Shown here piece after piece: positions 63,289 through 64,000 of a stretch of DNA of 64,000 bases. The position numbers were made by a program, and so were the translations under genes. Position 1 is the stretch's first letter. Every line of letters begins with the position of its first letter. The DNA comes from Craspedostauros australis (taxonomy: Eukaryota; Bacillariophyta; Bacillariophyceae; Mastogloiales; Achnanthaceae): assembly GCA_026770025.1 (NCBI GenBank), contig JAMXDE010000005.1, positions 1,922,001-1,986,000 of the forward strand, written 5' to 3'. The notes below the pieces were generated by a model, which saw only the letters and a list, made by a program, of their open reading frames with translations, was not told the origin of the DNA and made no database searches.

Positions 63289-63852
63289 TCATTTGATCTT
63301 GATGTTGAATGAACAAGCCGACATGTTCTTTCCATCCGCCAAGAAGTCGCAGCTCACCACTGCTGGGATGCCGAGATTCGCCAGCGCACCGCGGACGATG
63401 CCGCAGGGAAATGCCAGCAACTGGATTGCCACCACTCGTGCCGACTCCTGGTTGGACGGCAACCTCGTCAACCACCGCAGCTCGAGATCCTTGAGAACGA
63501 AGACACCCCGGTGATTCGTCTGCAGCTTGTCTATCTGCTTGCGGAACACCTCCATCCAAATCTCCTTGCAAAGGAACTTGACGGCCTCCAGCTGCGCTGC
63601 TGCCACAGCCATGGCAGGATCCTTGCCGGATGCCGAGAAGATCCGATTTTGCGACAGCCGCTCCGACAGGCGGTAGCCGACGGAGAATCCCATGCGCTCC
63701 AGCTTGGCGGCCGCCATCTCGCGCGCAAATACCGCCTCTTCCTCTGTCTTCCCTTCTTTGGCTATCGATGATGATGATTCCACGTATCGCACCACTTCGC
63801 TCATCAGGCTTTCCATCGCGGCATCGGACACATGAGATGAAGACGCAGCCAT
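63289..63852 (-). CDS. TRAPP complex subunit TRAPPC6/Trs33
   Basis: 187 residues from the Met of MAASSSHVSD; an upstream in-frame Met at 63996 is in leader-like sequence. TRAPPC6 is a Bet3-like core subunit of the TRAPP tethering and Rab-activating complexes on ER-Golgi membranes. The Bet3-like fold shows as AKLERMGFSVGYRLSERLSQ, AVKFLCKEIWMEVFRKQIDK, LQTNHRGVFVLKDLELRWLT and the family's signature end, AIQLLAFPCGIVRGALANLG followed by IPAVVSCDF and a short final strand (MSACSFNIKIK). Phrases LQTNHRGVFVL and FPCGIVRGALANLG are specific to the TRAPPC6 branch rather than TRAPPC3 or TRAPPC5. Confidence 0.93.
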   Translation of the reverse strand: MAASSSHVSDAAMESLMSEVVRYVESSSSIAKEGKTEEEAVFAREMAAAKLERMGFSVGYRLSERLSQNRIFSASGKDPAMAVAAAQLEAVKFLCKEIWMEVFRKQIDKLQTNHRGVFVLKDLELRWLTRLPSNQESARVVAIQLLAFPCGIVRGALANLGIPAVVSCDFLADGKNMSACSFNIKIK

Positions 63853-64000
63853 GATGTTTGACAATATCGATATCGTTGCTTTGCTTGAGAGTATCCTGCT
63901 TCTTGTCGTCTTTGTGCGCGTGGTGTCTTTGGTATGGATTCTGTTCGCAAGGGATCTCTCTGTCTGTCTCTCTTGGTGCGAAAGCTGTGGTGGCAACGAA
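63853..64000. other. 5' flank of the TRAPPC6 gene
   Basis: Leader and promoter of the minus-strand gene. The frame is open by chance. Confidence 0.35.

Noticed and set aside
1..64000. CRISPR arrays, operons, phage or plasmid features
   Set aside because: No regularly spaced repeats, and the spliced genes, Copia element and eukaryotic protein families show nuclear eukaryotic DNA.

Overview
The window is nuclear DNA from a diatom, and probably a centric one. Three observations point to this. Several genes carry diatom-type short motifs: a basic-Val-x-Phe/Trp element followed by Ile-Pro and Trp/Phe-Tyr, and a VRFGxVE...GDNP box. Single-pass surface proteins have Pro-Thr-Asp-Ala-Pro linkers. The LTR retrotransposon is a diatom-type Copia (CoDi-like) element. 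The species cannot be named from sequence alone. Genes alternate strands, lie a few hundred bases to 2 kb apart, and mostly lack introns. Five introns are well supported by reading frame and GT-AG ends: 6510-6829, 9933-10155, 23506-23876, 47713-48241 and 62422-62810. There are no tRNA, rRNA, CRISPR or bacterial-type features.

Layout. Positions 1-10.6 kb hold the end of an ABCG transporter, an acidic diatom protein, a mitochondrial DUF155/RMND1-type protein, a two-exon FkbM-type methyltransferase, a Rag GTPase and a two-exon VRFG-box protein. Positions 10.6-13.2 kb are repeat-rich with no convincing gene. Positions 13,220-20,430 are a complete Copia element on the minus strand. Its 630-bp LTRs show no difference, a 5-bp target duplication (GCAAG) flanks it, and one open 1868-residue gag-pol frame runs through it, so it inserted recently. 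Positions 21.3-24.4 kb hold a membrane-anchored beta-propeller protein interrupted by one in-frame TGA.

Positions 26.3-43.0 kb form the most unusual region. Three neighbouring genes share an N-terminal and a C-terminal motif around a disordered middle. They sit near a mitochondrial carrier, a 1279-residue Ser/Asp/Lys-rich protein and a HEAT-repeat protein, and the region ends with another VRW/IP-motif protein. Positions 44-48.4 kb carry ribosomal protein uS10 (RPS20) and Tudor-SN. Positions 49-59 kb carry a TPR-like protein, a multi-span membrane protein, a second PT-linker surface protein, a coiled-coil protein and an unrecognised conserved-looking protein. Positions 60.5-64 kb carry an AANAT-type acetyltransferase fused to a YCII-like domain with a plastid-type presequence, a two-exon LYRM7/MZM1 complex III assembly factor, and the TRAPP subunit TRAPPC6/Trs33.

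There is no operon-like pathway here. The best candidate for something undescribed is the set of genes sharing the RVxF-like/IP/FY motif, which I suggest may be docking modules for protein phosphatase 1. Other leads are the Copia element's apparent half-tRNA-Asn primer site and its chromodomain-like segment between integrase and reverse transcriptase.
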